A DNA stretch of 64,000 bases from NCBI GenBank assembly GCA_023398105.1, contig JAEWST010000002.1:1-64000 (forward strand), written 5' to 3'. The stretch is from Bacillota bacterium. Lineage in GTDB: Bacteria > Bacillota > Clostridia > Acetivibrionales > DSM-1351. A program made the position numbers and the translations under genes. Below the pieces are notes generated by a model. It saw only the letters and a list, made by a program, of their open reading frames with translations. It did no database searches and was not told where the DNA came from. Every line of letters begins with the position of its first letter. Position 1 is the first letter of the stretch. Shown here in pieces: positions 17,431-26,833 of this stretch.

Positions 17431-19854
17431 TTATATCTTCAACAATCCGCATAACATAGAATTTCTCTCATTAATCTTTACATTGGAAACCATTACATTT
17501 ATAGCTCTTTTCTGTCCAATTATGCACACCATTTTTTTTGCTCTAGTAACTGCTGTATAGCCAAGATTTCTATTAAGCATAATAAAGTTCCTAGTATGAC
17601 AAAGTATTATCGCCGCCTCACATTGAGAGCCCTGCATTTTATGAACTGTTAAGCTATATGCCAAGTCTATCTCTTCTAGCTCACTAATCTGATATATAAT
17701 TATGAAATCATCATATTGCACTGCTACGCTCTTTTCAGAAATAGCTTTGCTAACTGCTTGGCTGTCATCTTCCTCGTTATCATTTTCTAAATCAATATGG
17801 TCTATTTTGGATATCTCTATTATCTTACCAATATCTCCATTAAATACCCCACAATTTTCCTCAGCAATATATCTCCCCATCAAATCCTTTTGATAATGTG
17901 GTGCCTCATAATTATTGCTTAAATGAATAACCTTATCACCTTCTCTAAAAACGCTATTTCCTCTTTTAACCTCTGACTTCCCACTCTGTGCTGGATTGAC
18001 CATATCCTGAATAGCCTTATTCATCTCATATGTGCCTATTTCTGAGGTCTTTTGAGGGCATATGACTTGTATATCATCAATTGAGTAATTGTAGGCAGTC
18101 CTAAGCCTTGTTATGGACTCTAGTGTTTTCTTTACAACTCGGTCTTTGTCATCCTCTTCTATAATAAAAAAGTCCTTATTCTTATTTATTATTTCTGGCA
18201 TTTCACCATTTACAATCTTATTAGCATTTGTTATTATTCCTGAGCCATCAGCCTGTCTTTTTATAACATTTAATTTGACCACTTCAATTACTTGGCTTTT
18301 TATCATGTCATCTAGCACATTTCCAGCTCCAACCGATGGTAGCTGCTGAGTATCACCAATCAATACTACTGTGGTGCCAGGGGAAATTGCTGTAAAAAGT
18401 GCATGTGCTAAATCTATACTCAGCATTGAGCTTTCGTCTACAACTATTAAATCATATGGTAGTTCATTTCCCTGCCTGTAAAAGAAGCCTTTATTCTCAT
18501 ATGAGAACTGAAGCAATCTGTGTATTGTCATTGCTTCAAAGCCTGTAATCTCAGTCAGCCTTTTTGCTGCTTTTCCAGTTGGAGCTGCAAGCATAAAACT
18601 CATTTCCTCTTTGTTTTGATAATATTTCTTTAGCACATATATCATGCACTCCACAGTAGTTGTTTTTCCACTTCCTGCAGAGCCAGTCAGAATAAGCATA
18701 TTTGTTGTAAACACAGCCCTTACAGCCTCTTTTTGCATTTCTTCCAGTTCGAAGCCCTTTGCTTGTTCAAATTCCTTTATAAAAATATCTACGTTGCACA
18801 TTTTATCTTCTGCTTTGCATCGCCCAATATTCTTTATTGCCAAAGCCGCCTCATATTCTAATTTATACATATCTTTGGTATACACTGCCTCATAATTTTC
18901 ATTGTCCTCAGAATATGTTATGTTTACAAGATTGCCAGAATGTATCATTCTTCTGAAGGCTTCATCTAATTCGTCCTTTTCAATTATGTCTGTGCCGTCA
19001 CTAAGTGCCTTTGCTGTCATTTCTATAAGCTTGTCCTTAAATAAAAAGCAATGTCCATCCATTTCAGCACTTTCTAAAACACTTTTTAGTGCAGATTCCA
19101 GCCTAAAAATGGAGTGTGTATCTATTCCTAATTTCTTTGCAATCTCATCACAGCTTTTAAAGCCAAAGCCCTTTATATTGGCAAACATATATGGATTTTG
19201 TTCTGCAATGGCAATTGATGTGCCTTTGTAAGCATTATATATTTTCATGGCTTTAGCTGAGGATACCCCGAAGCGTTGAAAGAATATCATTACATTCTGA
19301 TACTCCATATTTTCCATATAGGAATCATGTATCACCTGAGCCTTATCGCTATTGATTCCACGTATTTTAACAAGTAATAGAGGCTCATTTTTTATAATCT
19401 CAAGTGTCCTGCTGCCAAAGCCCTCTACATAACCCTTTGCTGACTTATAGCCCTTGACAATATTTCTTGCAGTTTTTTCTCCAACACCCTTAATAATTCC
19501 ACAGGACAGAAATGAAATAATTCCCTCATCAGTTGCTGGTTCAATGAATTCTACTGTTTCTGCCTTCAGCTGCTTTTCTCCCTTATAGACACCGACCGTT
19601 CCAACTATCTTGCAGGGCAGTATTGAGCAGTGCTCATTTACCTCGTAATAGCCTGTTACGCTAATTTGCTCCTGAACCTCGTGCTCAAAATCATCATTGT
19701 CAATAATCTTCTCTATGTCAAAGGTATAGATTTTATAACCGTTTTCAGAATTCTCATATATTTTATAATCAAATCTACCTACTATTTTTAAATTAGTTCC
19801 TACAGCATAGCTTTCAAAGGACCATCTTTGCTGTTGAAATTGACCTGTCGCCAT
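17431..19854 (-). CDS. recD2: ATP-dependent DNA helicase RecD2
   Basis: An 807-residue RecD-like SF1 5-to-3-prime helicase. It has an N-terminal OB-like and helix-hairpin-helix region (GVGEKTARNIVKG, FGVSSAKAMKIY, IKGFGFKSCDEIAKKLG), Walker A LTGSAGSGKTTT near residue 348, DEAD-type VVDESSM, and motif VI YTAVTRAKK near the C-terminus. RecD2 acts alone, without RecBC, in replication restart and mismatch repair. The start is ATG 19854 preceded by AGGGAG; the upstream in-frame ATG at 19878 lies in a hairpin. It is 63 bases upstream of comFC, which it may co-transcribe. Confidence 0.95.
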   Translation of the reverse strand: MATGQFQQQRWSFESYAVGTNLKIVGRFDYKIYENSENGYKIYTFDIEKIIDNDDFEHEVQEQISVTGYYEVNEHCSILPCKIVGTVGVYKGEKQLKAETVEFIEPATDEGIISFLSCGIIKGVGEKTARNIVKGYKSAKGYVEGFGSRTLEIIKNEPLLLVKIRGINSDKAQVIHDSYMENMEYQNVMIFFQRFGVSSAKAMKIYNAYKGTSIAIAEQNPYMFANIKGFGFKSCDEIAKKLGIDTHSIFRLESALKSVLESAEMDGHCFLFKDKLIEMTAKALSDGTDIIEKDELDEAFRRMIHSGNLVNITYSEDNENYEAVYTKDMYKLEYEAALAIKNIGRCKAEDKMCNVDIFIKEFEQAKGFELEEMQKEAVRAVFTTNMLILTGSAGSGKTTTVECMIYVLKKYYQNKEEMSFMLAAPTGKAAKRLTEITGFEAMTIHRLLQFSYENKGFFYRQGNELPYDLIVVDESSMLSIDLAHALFTAISPGTTVVLIGDTQQLPSVGAGNVLDDMIKSQVIEVVKLNVIKRQADGSGIITNANKIVNGEMPEIINKNKDFFIIEEDDKDRVVKKTLESITRLRTAYNYSIDDIQVICPQKTSEIGTYEMNKAIQDMVNPAQSGKSEVKRGNSVFREGDKVIHLSNNYEAPHYQKDLMGRYIAEENCGVFNGDIGKIIEISKIDHIDLENDNEEDDSQAVSKAISEKSVAVQYDDFIIIYQISELEEIDLAYSLTVHKMQGSQCEAAIILCHTRNFIMLNRNLGYTAVTRAKKMVCIIGQKRAINVMVSNVKINERNSMLCGLLKI

Positions 19855-19865
19855 AATGTTCTCCC

Positions 19866-19897
19866 TGAGCCAACTCACTAATGAGTTGGCTTTTTTT
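19866..19897. other. Hairpin directly upstream of the recD2 ribosome binding site
   Basis: GCCAACTCATTAGTGAGTTGGC (22 bases, 19869-19890 on the minus strand) is a near-perfect stem-loop ending three bases before the AGGGAG of recD2. On the plus strand the same stem is followed by a T7 run, so it could also stop antisense transcription. No plus-strand gene lies before it. Confidence 0.55.
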
Positions 19898-20055
19898 CCT
19901 GCATATATAAATAAATTTTTCTTATATAACTCTATTTATATACTTATATTAACCTATTTTGTTTATTACAGCAAGAATTCCATTATATATAGTCTTTAAT
20001 TACCGTAAGGTATTGCAAATAAATTTTGCATCAAAATGAACTTTTAAAACTATAA

Positions 20056-20152
20056 TTCAACTTTCGCAGTTGAAAATTGTAGGTGCGGGAGACTTATCAA
20101 TGGGAAGTTGGATTAGAAATAATTGCATGAATTAGTTGGGTAAAAGTTGAGC
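20056..20152. repeat. Fold-back element, copy B1
   Basis: About 97 bp with inverted ends TTCAACTTTCGC and GTAAAAGTTGA. It shares the internal stretch TTATCAATGG.AAGTTGGATTA and ATTGCATGA with element B2 at 59119-59352. It fills most of the gap between recD2 and the next gene; I see nothing else there. Confidence 0.55.
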
Positions 20153-20215
20153 TATAATATCATTTACTTACTTAAGTCAATTGTTAAATCTCAGCTTTTA
20201 GCCACCTTCAACATA

Positions 20216-20584
20216 CTATGTATACTTTTTGGCAATAAGGTTATCCTTCTCTTTTAAAAAAACACATTCTCTTTCGTCGAAGGAGCATACCTCTATAAGA
20301 GGAAATTGATTTTCTAGTTTTTTTAATAATTTCAGTGTATCATCCTTTGAGTCCATGTCAACAACTATAAAGCTACCATTTATAGCAATATTTCGGACAA
20401 ATTTGCTTTCCATTGCTTCTCTTATCATTCTCTCTATATTTTGCTCTTGATTATTGACTAGTAATACAATATTTGCATTCTCAACAAAGTATTTCTTTCT
20501 GCCAATAGCCTTATAAATATTAATAAATAGACTTATCATTCCATACATAGCAAACAAGGATAGTATCGCATAATTTATAGTCAT
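20216..20584 (-). CDS. Small single-pass membrane protein, glycosyltransferase-2-like
   Basis: A 122-residue protein with one N-terminal membrane helix (about residues 3-26, IxYAILSLFAMYGMISLFIN) followed by a basic stretch and a cytoplasmic domain. That domain, NIVLLVNNQEQNIERMIREA then FIVVDMDSKDDT, resembles the nucleotide-binding half of a GT-A glycosyltransferase. The catalytic second half is missing, so it is probably not an active transferase on its own. The start is ATG 20584 after GGAGATGAGT; an upstream ATG at 20620 precedes this site. It stands alone between recD2 and a plus-strand gene. Function unknown. Confidence 0.7.
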   Translation of the reverse strand: MTINYAILSLFAMYGMISLFINIYKAIGRKKYFVENANIVLLVNNQEQNIERMIREAMESKFVRNIAINGSFIVVDMDSKDDTLKLLKKLENQFPLIEVCSFDERECVFLKEKDNLIAKKYT

Positions 20585-20870
20585 ATACTCATCTCCGTAA
20601 AATTTATGGTATTTTATCATATGAGATATGTTGCGTTTATGTTACAAAGCTGGAAACAGGCGTATTTGTCGATATTTTTAATATCATATGTTTATATTTT
20701 TATAGCAGTCATTGCATAGCTTTATGCGAATACTTTCTGTAGTTTTTATTATCCTTTAGACTGAGTAAAACAAATTTAGTATTTACCAATTCTTATCCAC
20801 CATAAATTACCATATTCTCAATGTTAAGCAAAATTCTAATTATACACTTTTATATAAATTAATATAAGCA

Positions 20871-20899
20871 TTGTAATACTTTGTATTTTATTGTATAGT
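20871..20899 (+). promoter_or_regulatory. Probable sigma-A promoter of the FN3 protein
   Basis: TTGTAA, 17-base spacer, TATAGT, ending 32 bases before the start codon. Good match to the vegetative consensus in position and spacing. Confidence 0.6.
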
Positions 20900-20931
20900 T
20901 TTGAATATTAAATTGAAAGTGAGGAGATAAA

Positions 20932-22233
20932 ATGAAAAATTTAAAGAAATTATTTGGTTTTATGGTAGTTTTAATGGTGGTGATAACATCATTTTGTTCG
21001 GTGAGTTTTGCGGCGACAGGAGTTCAATTGGCAGGTGGATGGCAAAGATTTGATGATACAGATTCTGCAATTACTTATACTGGTAAATATGAATTTGCAA
21101 AATTTTCTTCTTATTATAAAGGCTCATCTATGAGAATAGCAACAAATAATATGGAAGGATCTGCTCAATTCTATTTTTATGGTTCAAAATTAAGAATACT
21201 GTCATCTGGTAACAGTCATGGATTCTCCCAAAATGTTCAGATAAAAATAGATGGAAATATTGTTGGTTCTTATAGTTCTTTGCGTAGTTTAGCTTACAAA
21301 ATTATAGTATTTACTGCAACAGATTTGACATTAGGAATACACAAAGTTGAAATTACTCCCTTAGATCATACAACATATGGCACTATTTTGGATGCGGTTG
21401 ATATTGATGATACTGGCTATTTAGTTTCTATTCCTGCTCCAACTAATCTCACAGCTGAAGCTGACAGCAATGAAGTTACCCTAAATTGGACTTCTGTTGA
21501 AGGTGCTACAAGCTATAATATAAAGCGTGGCACTACTTCAGGTGGTGAGTACGCAACAATTGGAACAAACACAACAAATTCAGCAATTACATTTACAGAT
21601 ATTGGTCAAATAGGTGGAATAGAAAACGGAACTACCTACTATTATGTTGTAAGTGCAATAGTGAATGGTATTGAAGGTCCTAATTCAATTGAAGTATCTG
21701 CTACTCCTATGCAGGTAATACCATTACCACCTACTAGTTTAATAGCAGACGTAGGGGATGAATATGTAGAACTAAGATGGAATCCTGTTGAAAATGCTAC
21801 AAGCTATAATGTAAAGCGTGCTTTAACTATTGACGGTGAATATAATGATTATGCCCTAAATGTAACATCAAACTCATTTCTTGATACAGAAGTAACTAAT
21901 GGAGATACGTATTATTATGTTGTAAGTGTAAATGTTGGTGGCGTTGAAAGTCCTAACTCTAACATAGTATCGGCAACACCGTATTCTGAAGTTGTAATAG
22001 GCAACAATGCCATTCTAGAAATTACAATGCTTAATGGAGCTAGTAAGGAATACGACTTAACATCTAGCGAAATACAAGATTTTCTTATGTGGTATGATAG
22101 CAGATCAGAGGGTATAGGTAAAGCATTTTATACTTTTGTTAATAAAGGTATTGTTTCACCCTTCTTAAAGAAGAGCGAATATGTACCATTCGATAAGATT
22201 TTATATTTTGAAGTAAATGAATATGCTTCTTAA
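20932..22233 (+). CDS. Secreted protein with two fibronectin type III domains
   Basis: A 433-residue exported protein. A signal peptide (residues 1-28, basic start, hydrophobic core, SFA-A cleavage pattern) is followed by an about 130-residue beta-rich domain (GGWQRFDDTDSAITYTG...) that resembles a galactose-binding-type jelly roll. Two FN3 domains follow (about 158-258 and 263-352; NLTAEADSNEVTLNW and SLIADVGDEYVELRW with YYYVVSA). The final 75-residue domain is one I do not recognise. No membrane anchor, dockerin or sortase signal is visible, so it is probably released or non-covalently held at the wall. It has its own promoter, AGGAG site and downstream terminator, so it is a single-gene unit. 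Confidence 0.85.
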   Translation: MKNLKKLFGFMVVLMVVITSFCSVSFAATGVQLAGGWQRFDDTDSAITYTGKYEFAKFSSYYKGSSMRIATNNMEGSAQFYFYGSKLRILSSGNSHGFSQNVQIKIDGNIVGSYSSLRSLAYKIIVFTATDLTLGIHKVEITPLDHTTYGTILDAVDIDDTGYLVSIPAPTNLTAEADSNEVTLNWTSVEGATSYNIKRGTTSGGEYATIGTNTTNSAITFTDIGQIGGIENGTTYYYVVSAIVNGIEGPNSIEVSATPMQVIPLPPTSLIADVGDEYVELRWNPVENATSYNVKRALTIDGEYNDYALNVTSNSFLDTEVTNGDTYYYVVSVNVGGVESPNSNIVSATPYSEVVIGNNAILEITMLNGASKEYDLTSSEIQDFLMWYDSRSEGIGKAFYTFVNKGIVSPFLKKSEYVPFDKILYFEVNEYAS

Positions 22234-22248
22234 TCAAAAGATTTATAA

Positions 22249-22280
22249 AGGCATTTGGATATTTTCCAAATGCCTTTTAT
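22249..22280. terminator. Bidirectional terminator between the FN3 gene and metK
   Basis: AAAGGCATTTGGA / TCCAAATGCCTTTT inverted repeat with a T tract on the plus strand and an A/T tract on the other side. It sits between two convergent genes. Confidence 0.8.
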
Positions 22281-22319
22281 TAACTGATATTTTACTTGGT
22301 AAGACACACCCTATCTTAA

Positions 22320-23510
22320 TTATAACCCTGCGTCTTTTTTCAATGCTTCTGCTACATCTGTCTTTTCCCAAGTAAAGTCTGCATCATTTCTGCCAAAATG
22401 CCCATAAGCAGCAGTTTTCTTGTATATTGGTCTTCTTAAATCTAAAGTCTTGATTATTGCAGCTGGTCTTAAATCAAAGTGCTTATTTACCAACTCAGAA
22501 ATTTTCTCTTCTGGAATAACCGCAGTTCCAAAGGTGTCAACTAGTACAGACACTGGCTTAGCAACACCTATTGCATATGCAATCTGAACCTCACATTTCT
22601 TTGCAATTCCTGCAGCAACAATATTCTTTGCAACATATCTAGCTGCATATGCTGCTGAACGGTCAACCTTAGTTGGATCCTTTCCTGAGAAAGCCCCACC
22701 TCCATGTCTTGCGTAACCGCCATATGTATCAACAATTATCTTTCTTCCTGTAAGACCTGAGTCTCCCTGTGGTCCACCAACAACAAATCTACCTGTTGGG
22801 TTAATAAAGTACTTTGTGTTTTCATCTAAAAGCTCTGCTGGAATTACAGGCTTTATTACATACTCCATTATATCCTTTTCAATAGTCTCGTGGCTTACAT
22901 CTGCACTATGCTGAGTAGAAATAACAACCGCATCAACTCTGACTGGCTTATCCCCATCATACTCTACTGTAACCTGAGATTTTCCATCAGGTCTGAGATA
23001 GTTAACAGTCTTGTTCTTTCTAATTTCACTTAGCTTATAGGATAGCTTATGAGCTAAAGTTATAGGCATTGGCATTAGCTCTGGAGTTTCATCACAAGCA
23101 TAACCAAACATCATTCCTTGGTCTCCTGCTCCAATTGCCTGCATCTGCTCTTCGCTCATCTCACCTTTTTTTGCTTCAAGTGCCTTGTCAACACCCATTG
23201 CAATATCTGCTGACTGCTCATCTATAGATGTCAGAACTGCACAGGTATCACAGTCAAATCCATATTTTGCTCTATCATAGCCTATTTCTCTTACAGTATT
23301 TCTAACTATCTTTGGAATATCCACATAGCACTTTGTAGATATTTCACCCATTACCACAACCATACCTGTTGCTACTGCAGTCTCACACGCAACTCTAGCC
23401 TGTGGATCCTGCTCATAAATAGCATCCAGTATTGAATCGGAAATCTGGTCACACATTTTGTCTGGATGTCCTTCAGTTACTGACTCTGACGTAAATAGTC
23501 TTTTTGACAT
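22320..23510 (-). CDS. metK: S-adenosylmethionine synthetase
   Basis: A 396-residue methionine adenosyltransferase, full length. The signature motifs are present: FTSESVTEGHPDKMCDQISD at the N-terminus, GAGDQGMMFGYA near 117-128 and GGGAFSGKDPTKVDRSAAY near 262-280 (substrate and phosphate binding). It makes SAM from methionine and ATP. GGGGGTATAG precedes the start. It is controlled by the SAM-I riboswitch at 23657-23812, which closes the feedback loop. Confidence 0.98.
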   Translation of the reverse strand: MSKRLFTSESVTEGHPDKMCDQISDSILDAIYEQDPQARVACETAVATGMVVVMGEISTKCYVDIPKIVRNTVREIGYDRAKYGFDCDTCAVLTSIDEQSADIAMGVDKALEAKKGEMSEEQMQAIGAGDQGMMFGYACDETPELMPMPITLAHKLSYKLSEIRKNKTVNYLRPDGKSQVTVEYDGDKPVRVDAVVISTQHSADVSHETIEKDIMEYVIKPVIPAELLDENTKYFINPTGRFVVGGPQGDSGLTGRKIIVDTYGGYARHGGGAFSGKDPTKVDRSAAYAARYVAKNIVAAGIAKKCEVQIAYAIGVAKPVSVLVDTFGTAVIPEEKISELVNKHFDLRPAAIIKTLDLRRPIYKKTAAYGHFGRNDADFTWEKTDVAEALKKDAGL

Positions 23511-23656
23511 TTTCTATACCCCCAAATTAATAATTTTTTTGGATTTCTACCGCTTATAAGCCTCCAAACTTATATGGATAAAGCAGTATAACTCCAGTTA
23601 ACAGTAAAACACTTCCACAGCATTTCTATTGAGGTGTTTTTTATTATTTTATGCAA

Positions 23657-23680
23657 TAAAAAAACCTCTTTACGAGGTTT
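23657..23680 (-). terminator. Riboswitch-controlled terminator before metK
   Basis: Minus-strand AAACCTC-GTAAA-GAGGTTT hairpin followed by a T run. It is the expression platform of the SAM riboswitch just upstream. Confidence 0.85.
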
Positions 23681-23686
23681 GTCATG

Positions 23687-23812
23687 TTTATCAATGCAAT
23701 ATACAATGAACACCCCTCATCTTTCAGGCAAAGCCTGCTGGAATTGGCACCATACATATTTATGCTGGTTGCCAGGTTTCATCGGGCCGTTCCCTCCACC
23801 TTTCTTGATAAG
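23687..23812 (-). promoter_or_regulatory. SAM-I riboswitch (S box)
   Basis: On the minus strand the conserved S-box blocks occur in order: CTTATCAAGAAAGGTGGAGG, GATGAAACCTGGCAACC, GGTGCCAATTCC, then TGAAAGATGAGG and the closing TTGATAAA that pairs with the start. High SAM should favour the terminator and switch metK off. Confidence 0.95.
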
Positions 23813-23926
23813 GACAATTATTTACTTTTCATATTAATTTAATCATGAAATTGCACAAAGGTCAATATATATTGCTATTTTTTGTTTAATTTATTACACC
23901 ATTAGTTACTATCCAGCCATGTACAA

Positions 23927-23955
23927 TTATAACGCCTAGATTCAAATGAAAAGTT
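23927..23955 (+). repeat. Partial MITE-like element, copy A5
   Basis: TTATAACGCCTAGATTCAAA followed by TGAAAAGTTTA matches the left end of the 156 bp family (see 34937-35092); the rest is absent. It lies between the metK riboswitch and the hotdog gene. Confidence 0.55.
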
Positions 23956-23978
23956 TAGTAGCTAACATTGATATATTA

Positions 23979-24380
23979 TTAAATATGCTGATTTGTATTT
24001 TTTCTATTTGACTTATCCATAAATTTATCAATGCTAATTACAAATCTCTCATGCTGCCCTTCACCTATTTTTTCTCTGTCATCAAATGCCTCAATTGTGA
24101 AAACTAACCTTTTTCCATCCGCCTCTATAAGTGTAGCTCGTGCCGAAACCTTCATACCTATTGGGGTTGCCGCCATATGCCTAATATTTATCTTAGTTCC
24201 TACAGTACTATATTCCTCTGATAAACACTCTTGTACAGCAATTGTTGCAGCTTTTTCCATAAGTGCCACCATGGCAGGAGTAGCAAAAACCTCTAAAGCT
24301 CCACTGCCCATAGCCATTGCAGTATTACTGCTATTAACTGTAGCTTCTGCAACTCCAATTCTTCCTATTTCAAAATCCAT
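23979..24380 (-). CDS. Hotdog-fold thioesterase (FlK-like)
   Basis: A 133-residue hotdog protein of the fluoroacetyl-CoA thioesterase-like group: GSGALEVFATPAMVALMEKA (about residues 25-44) with the helix that carries the catalytic Glu, then TKINIRHMAATPIGMKV, where the His lies. Natural substrates of such proteins in Clostridia are unknown short acyl-CoA or acyl-ACP thioesters. The start at 24380 gives the family N-terminus (MDFEIGRIG); two in-frame ATGs at 24392 and 24401 are possible. The ribosome binding site is unusual: AAGGAGGT lies 80 bases upstream, with a hairpin between (see 24378-24469). Confidence 0.85.
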   Translation of the reverse strand: MDFEIGRIGVAEATVNSSNTAMAMGSGALEVFATPAMVALMEKAATIAVQECLSEEYSTVGTKINIRHMAATPIGMKVSARATLIEADGKRLVFTIEAFDDREKIGEGQHERFVISIDKFMDKSNRKNTNQHI

Positions 24381-24469
24381 AAATATGTCCATGTCCCACA
24401 TTCTACATAAGAACTACAAAGGAAATGTACATTTCCTTGACAGAAATGACATGGACTCGGCACCTCCTT
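24378..24469 (-). promoter_or_regulatory. Leader with a stem between Shine-Dalgarno and start codon
   Basis: Minus-strand order: AAGGAGGT (24462-24469), GCCGA, GTCCATGTC (24448-24456), a 52-base loop, GACATGGAC (24387-24395), ATATTT, ATG. Folding the perfect 9-bp stem leaves 11 unpaired bases between GGAGGT and ATG. The loop contains the palindrome AAGGAAATGTACATTTCCTT. Alternatively ATGTCA in the left arm starts a 12-codon leader peptide ending before the gene. The same layout precedes thiM. Confidence 0.55.
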
Positions 24470-24639
24470 TTAATTTATTAGTAATTTATTTCAGCCTTTC
24501 CTCCTAAAAATGTTCTATATTTTTTAAATCTAAACTCTATAGCTATTTGTGATAAGAATTGCTGAAATTCTAGTATATGTATGCGTTCATTTCTTTTCCA
24601 TTAACTATCAGCAAAAATGAAAAAGCTAATATCTTCACA

Positions 24640-24680
24640 AATTAAGGGTCTGCCCTATATATGAGCAAACCCTTTAATTT
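24640..24680 (-). terminator. Possible terminator after ftsH
   Basis: Minus-strand AAAGGGTTTGC / GCAGACCCTT arms with an ATTT tract after them, about 50 bases past the ftsH stop. Stem is good, T run is short. Confidence 0.5.
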
Positions 24681-24727
24681 TATTTCACATATCAAAAGCC
24701 TTCAAACCTATAAAACAAATAGTAGCT

Positions 24728-26590
24728 TTAACCTTCTAACTGAGGCTTTACTGCCGAATCTAAAACAGTTCCTTCAAAAATAGCTTCAAATTCAGCTCCC
24801 TCAACCTTTTCTTTTTCAAGAAGAATATGTGCAAGTCTATTGAGCTTATCAATATTTTCTTTCAGCAGACTTATAGTCTTTGCATAAGCACTATCTATTA
24901 TTTGCTTAATTTCATTATCAATAATGCCCGCAATCTCATCACTTATGTTACTAGTATGACCATAATCACGACCAAGAAAAACCTCATCATTCTCATTACC
25001 AAAAATCATATTTCCTAGCTTTTCACTCATGCCATACTTTGTAACCATATTTCTTGCAATTTGATTAACCTTTTTCAAATCGCTTGATGCTCCAGTACTT
25101 ACTTCATCCATAATAATCTCTTCAGCGGCTCTTCCTCCTAAAGCAATTATTATCTCTTCAATAAGCTGTGATCTAGTATGATAACTTTTATCTTCCTGAG
25201 GTCTGCTTGCTGTATAACCGCCAGCCATACCAGCAGGAATAATTGATACCCTATCCACCTTTTGAGTCTTAGAAACAAGCTTAATTGCTATAGCATGACC
25301 AGCCTCATGGAATGCAGTAACTTTTTTGTCTATTTCGCTCATTACTCGGCTCTTCTTTTCAGGTCCCATCATAACCTTAAAAGCCGCTTCCTTTATCTCT
25401 TCATGGCTTATTTTCTTCTTGTTAGCTCTAGCTGCAAGTAACGCAGCCTCATTTAACAAATTCTCTAAATCAGCACCAGTAAAGCCTGGTGTGATTCTTG
25501 CCAAATCATCTAATTTAACATCCTCATCCAGCGGCTTGCCTCTGGAATGTACCTTCAAAATCTGCTCTCTACCCTTAATATCAGGCAAACCTACAACAAC
25601 ACGTCTATCAAAACGTCCAGGTCTTAATAGTGCAGGGTCAAGTATATCAGGTCTATTAGTAGCAGCAAGTATTATTACTCCTTCATTTATTCCAAAACCA
25701 TCCATCTCAACAAGTAATTGGTTTAAGGTCTGTTCTCTTTCATCATGACCGCCGCCCATTCCTGCTCCTCTATGTCTACCAACTGCGTCAATTTCATCTA
25801 TAAATACAATACATGGAGCATTCTTTTTTGCTTGTTCAAAAAGATCACGTACACGAGATGCTCCGACACCTACGAACATTTCCACAAAGTCCGAACCACT
25901 TATGCTGAAAAAAGGAACGCCAGCCTCACCAGAAACAGCCTTTGCTAATAGTGTTTTACCTGTTCCAGGAGGTCCTACTAAAAGGACACCTTTTGGTATT
26001 CTTGCTCCAAGTTCTACAAATTTCTTCGGTGCTTTTAGAAACTCAACAATTTCTGCAAGTTCTTCCTTTTCCTCATCAGCCCCAGCAACATTTTCAAATG
26101 TAACTTTTTTCTTGTCATCAACCGAAAGCTTAGCACGGCTTTTACCAAAAGACATAACCCTATTTCCGCCACCGCCTCCCTGTGACTGCTGGATAAAGAA
26201 AAACCATATTAGTATAAGTATTATAATGAAACCAATTGTCGGCAATATAGAAATCCACCATGGCGCTTGCGGAGGCGTAACAACATTATATTTTTCAATC
26301 AGTTTATTTTCAAAGGCATCTGTAAATCTTTCAGAAGCAGAAGTAACATCAGGCGGAACAACGACTACATACTTCGTAGCCTTACTATTCTTTTCTATTG
26401 GTTTTTTTAGTACTACTGTAGCTATGTCAGTCTGCAAATCTATGCTCTTAACATTACCTGCATTCACCTGTGTCAACAAGTCTGAATAAACCATCTTTGA
26501 TGGATTGTCAGTATTTTGGAAGAACATAATTATCACTATAATTAATATAAAAATAATTATATAAAAACTGATACCCTTAATATATTTCAA
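24728..26590 (-). CDS. ftsH: ATP-dependent zinc metalloprotease FtsH
   Basis: A 620-residue membrane AAA protease. It has two N-terminal membrane helices (about 8-24 and 111-131) around a short extracytoplasmic domain. Next come Walker A GPPGTGKTLL near 207, Walker B CIVFIDEID and SRH AATNRPDILDPALLRPGRFD. The zinc site HEAGH near 430 completes it. It degrades unassembled membrane proteins and regulatory proteins. The start is a TTG at 26590, six bases after AAGGAGGG. It follows tilS and hpt, the common Firmicute cluster tilS-hpt-ftsH. Confidence 0.97.
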   Translation of the reverse strand: MKYIKGISFYIIIFILIIVIIMFFQNTDNPSKMVYSDLLTQVNAGNVKSIDLQTDIATVVLKKPIEKNSKATKYVVVVPPDVTSASERFTDAFENKLIEKYNVVTPPQAPWWISILPTIGFIIILILIWFFFIQQSQGGGGGNRVMSFGKSRAKLSVDDKKKVTFENVAGADEEKEELAEIVEFLKAPKKFVELGARIPKGVLLVGPPGTGKTLLAKAVSGEAGVPFFSISGSDFVEMFVGVGASRVRDLFEQAKKNAPCIVFIDEIDAVGRHRGAGMGGGHDEREQTLNQLLVEMDGFGINEGVIILAATNRPDILDPALLRPGRFDRRVVVGLPDIKGREQILKVHSRGKPLDEDVKLDDLARITPGFTGADLENLLNEAALLAARANKKKISHEEIKEAAFKVMMGPEKKSRVMSEIDKKVTAFHEAGHAIAIKLVSKTQKVDRVSIIPAGMAGGYTASRPQEDKSYHTRSQLIEEIIIALGGRAAEEIIMDEVSTGASSDLKKVNQIARNMVTKYGMSEKLGNMIFGNENDEVFLGRDYGHTSNISDEIAGIIDNEIKQIIDSAYAKTISLLKENIDKLNRLAHILLEKEKVEGAEFEAIFEGTVLDSAVKPQLEG

Positions 26591-26833
26591 AAAACTCCCT
26601 CCTTATAATAGCCAAGGTACCAAATTCTAACTCGCAAGTCATTACTTGAAAAATATAATTTTTATCTCAAACCTACGTTTTTAATTTGGTCTAAACTTAA
26701 ATGCAATCTTTCACTTAATAAAGCTAATAATTCTCACTATTAAACTAAGTTTCTAAGTTAATACAGTATATATTATATTAGCATATACATTTATAAAACA
26801 CAATAAAGTCAATTTTATGATTAAAATTTGAAA

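Noticed and set aside
23634..23837. Plus-strand frame upstream of metK
   Set aside because: It lies entirely over the SAM riboswitch and its terminator on the opposite strand.
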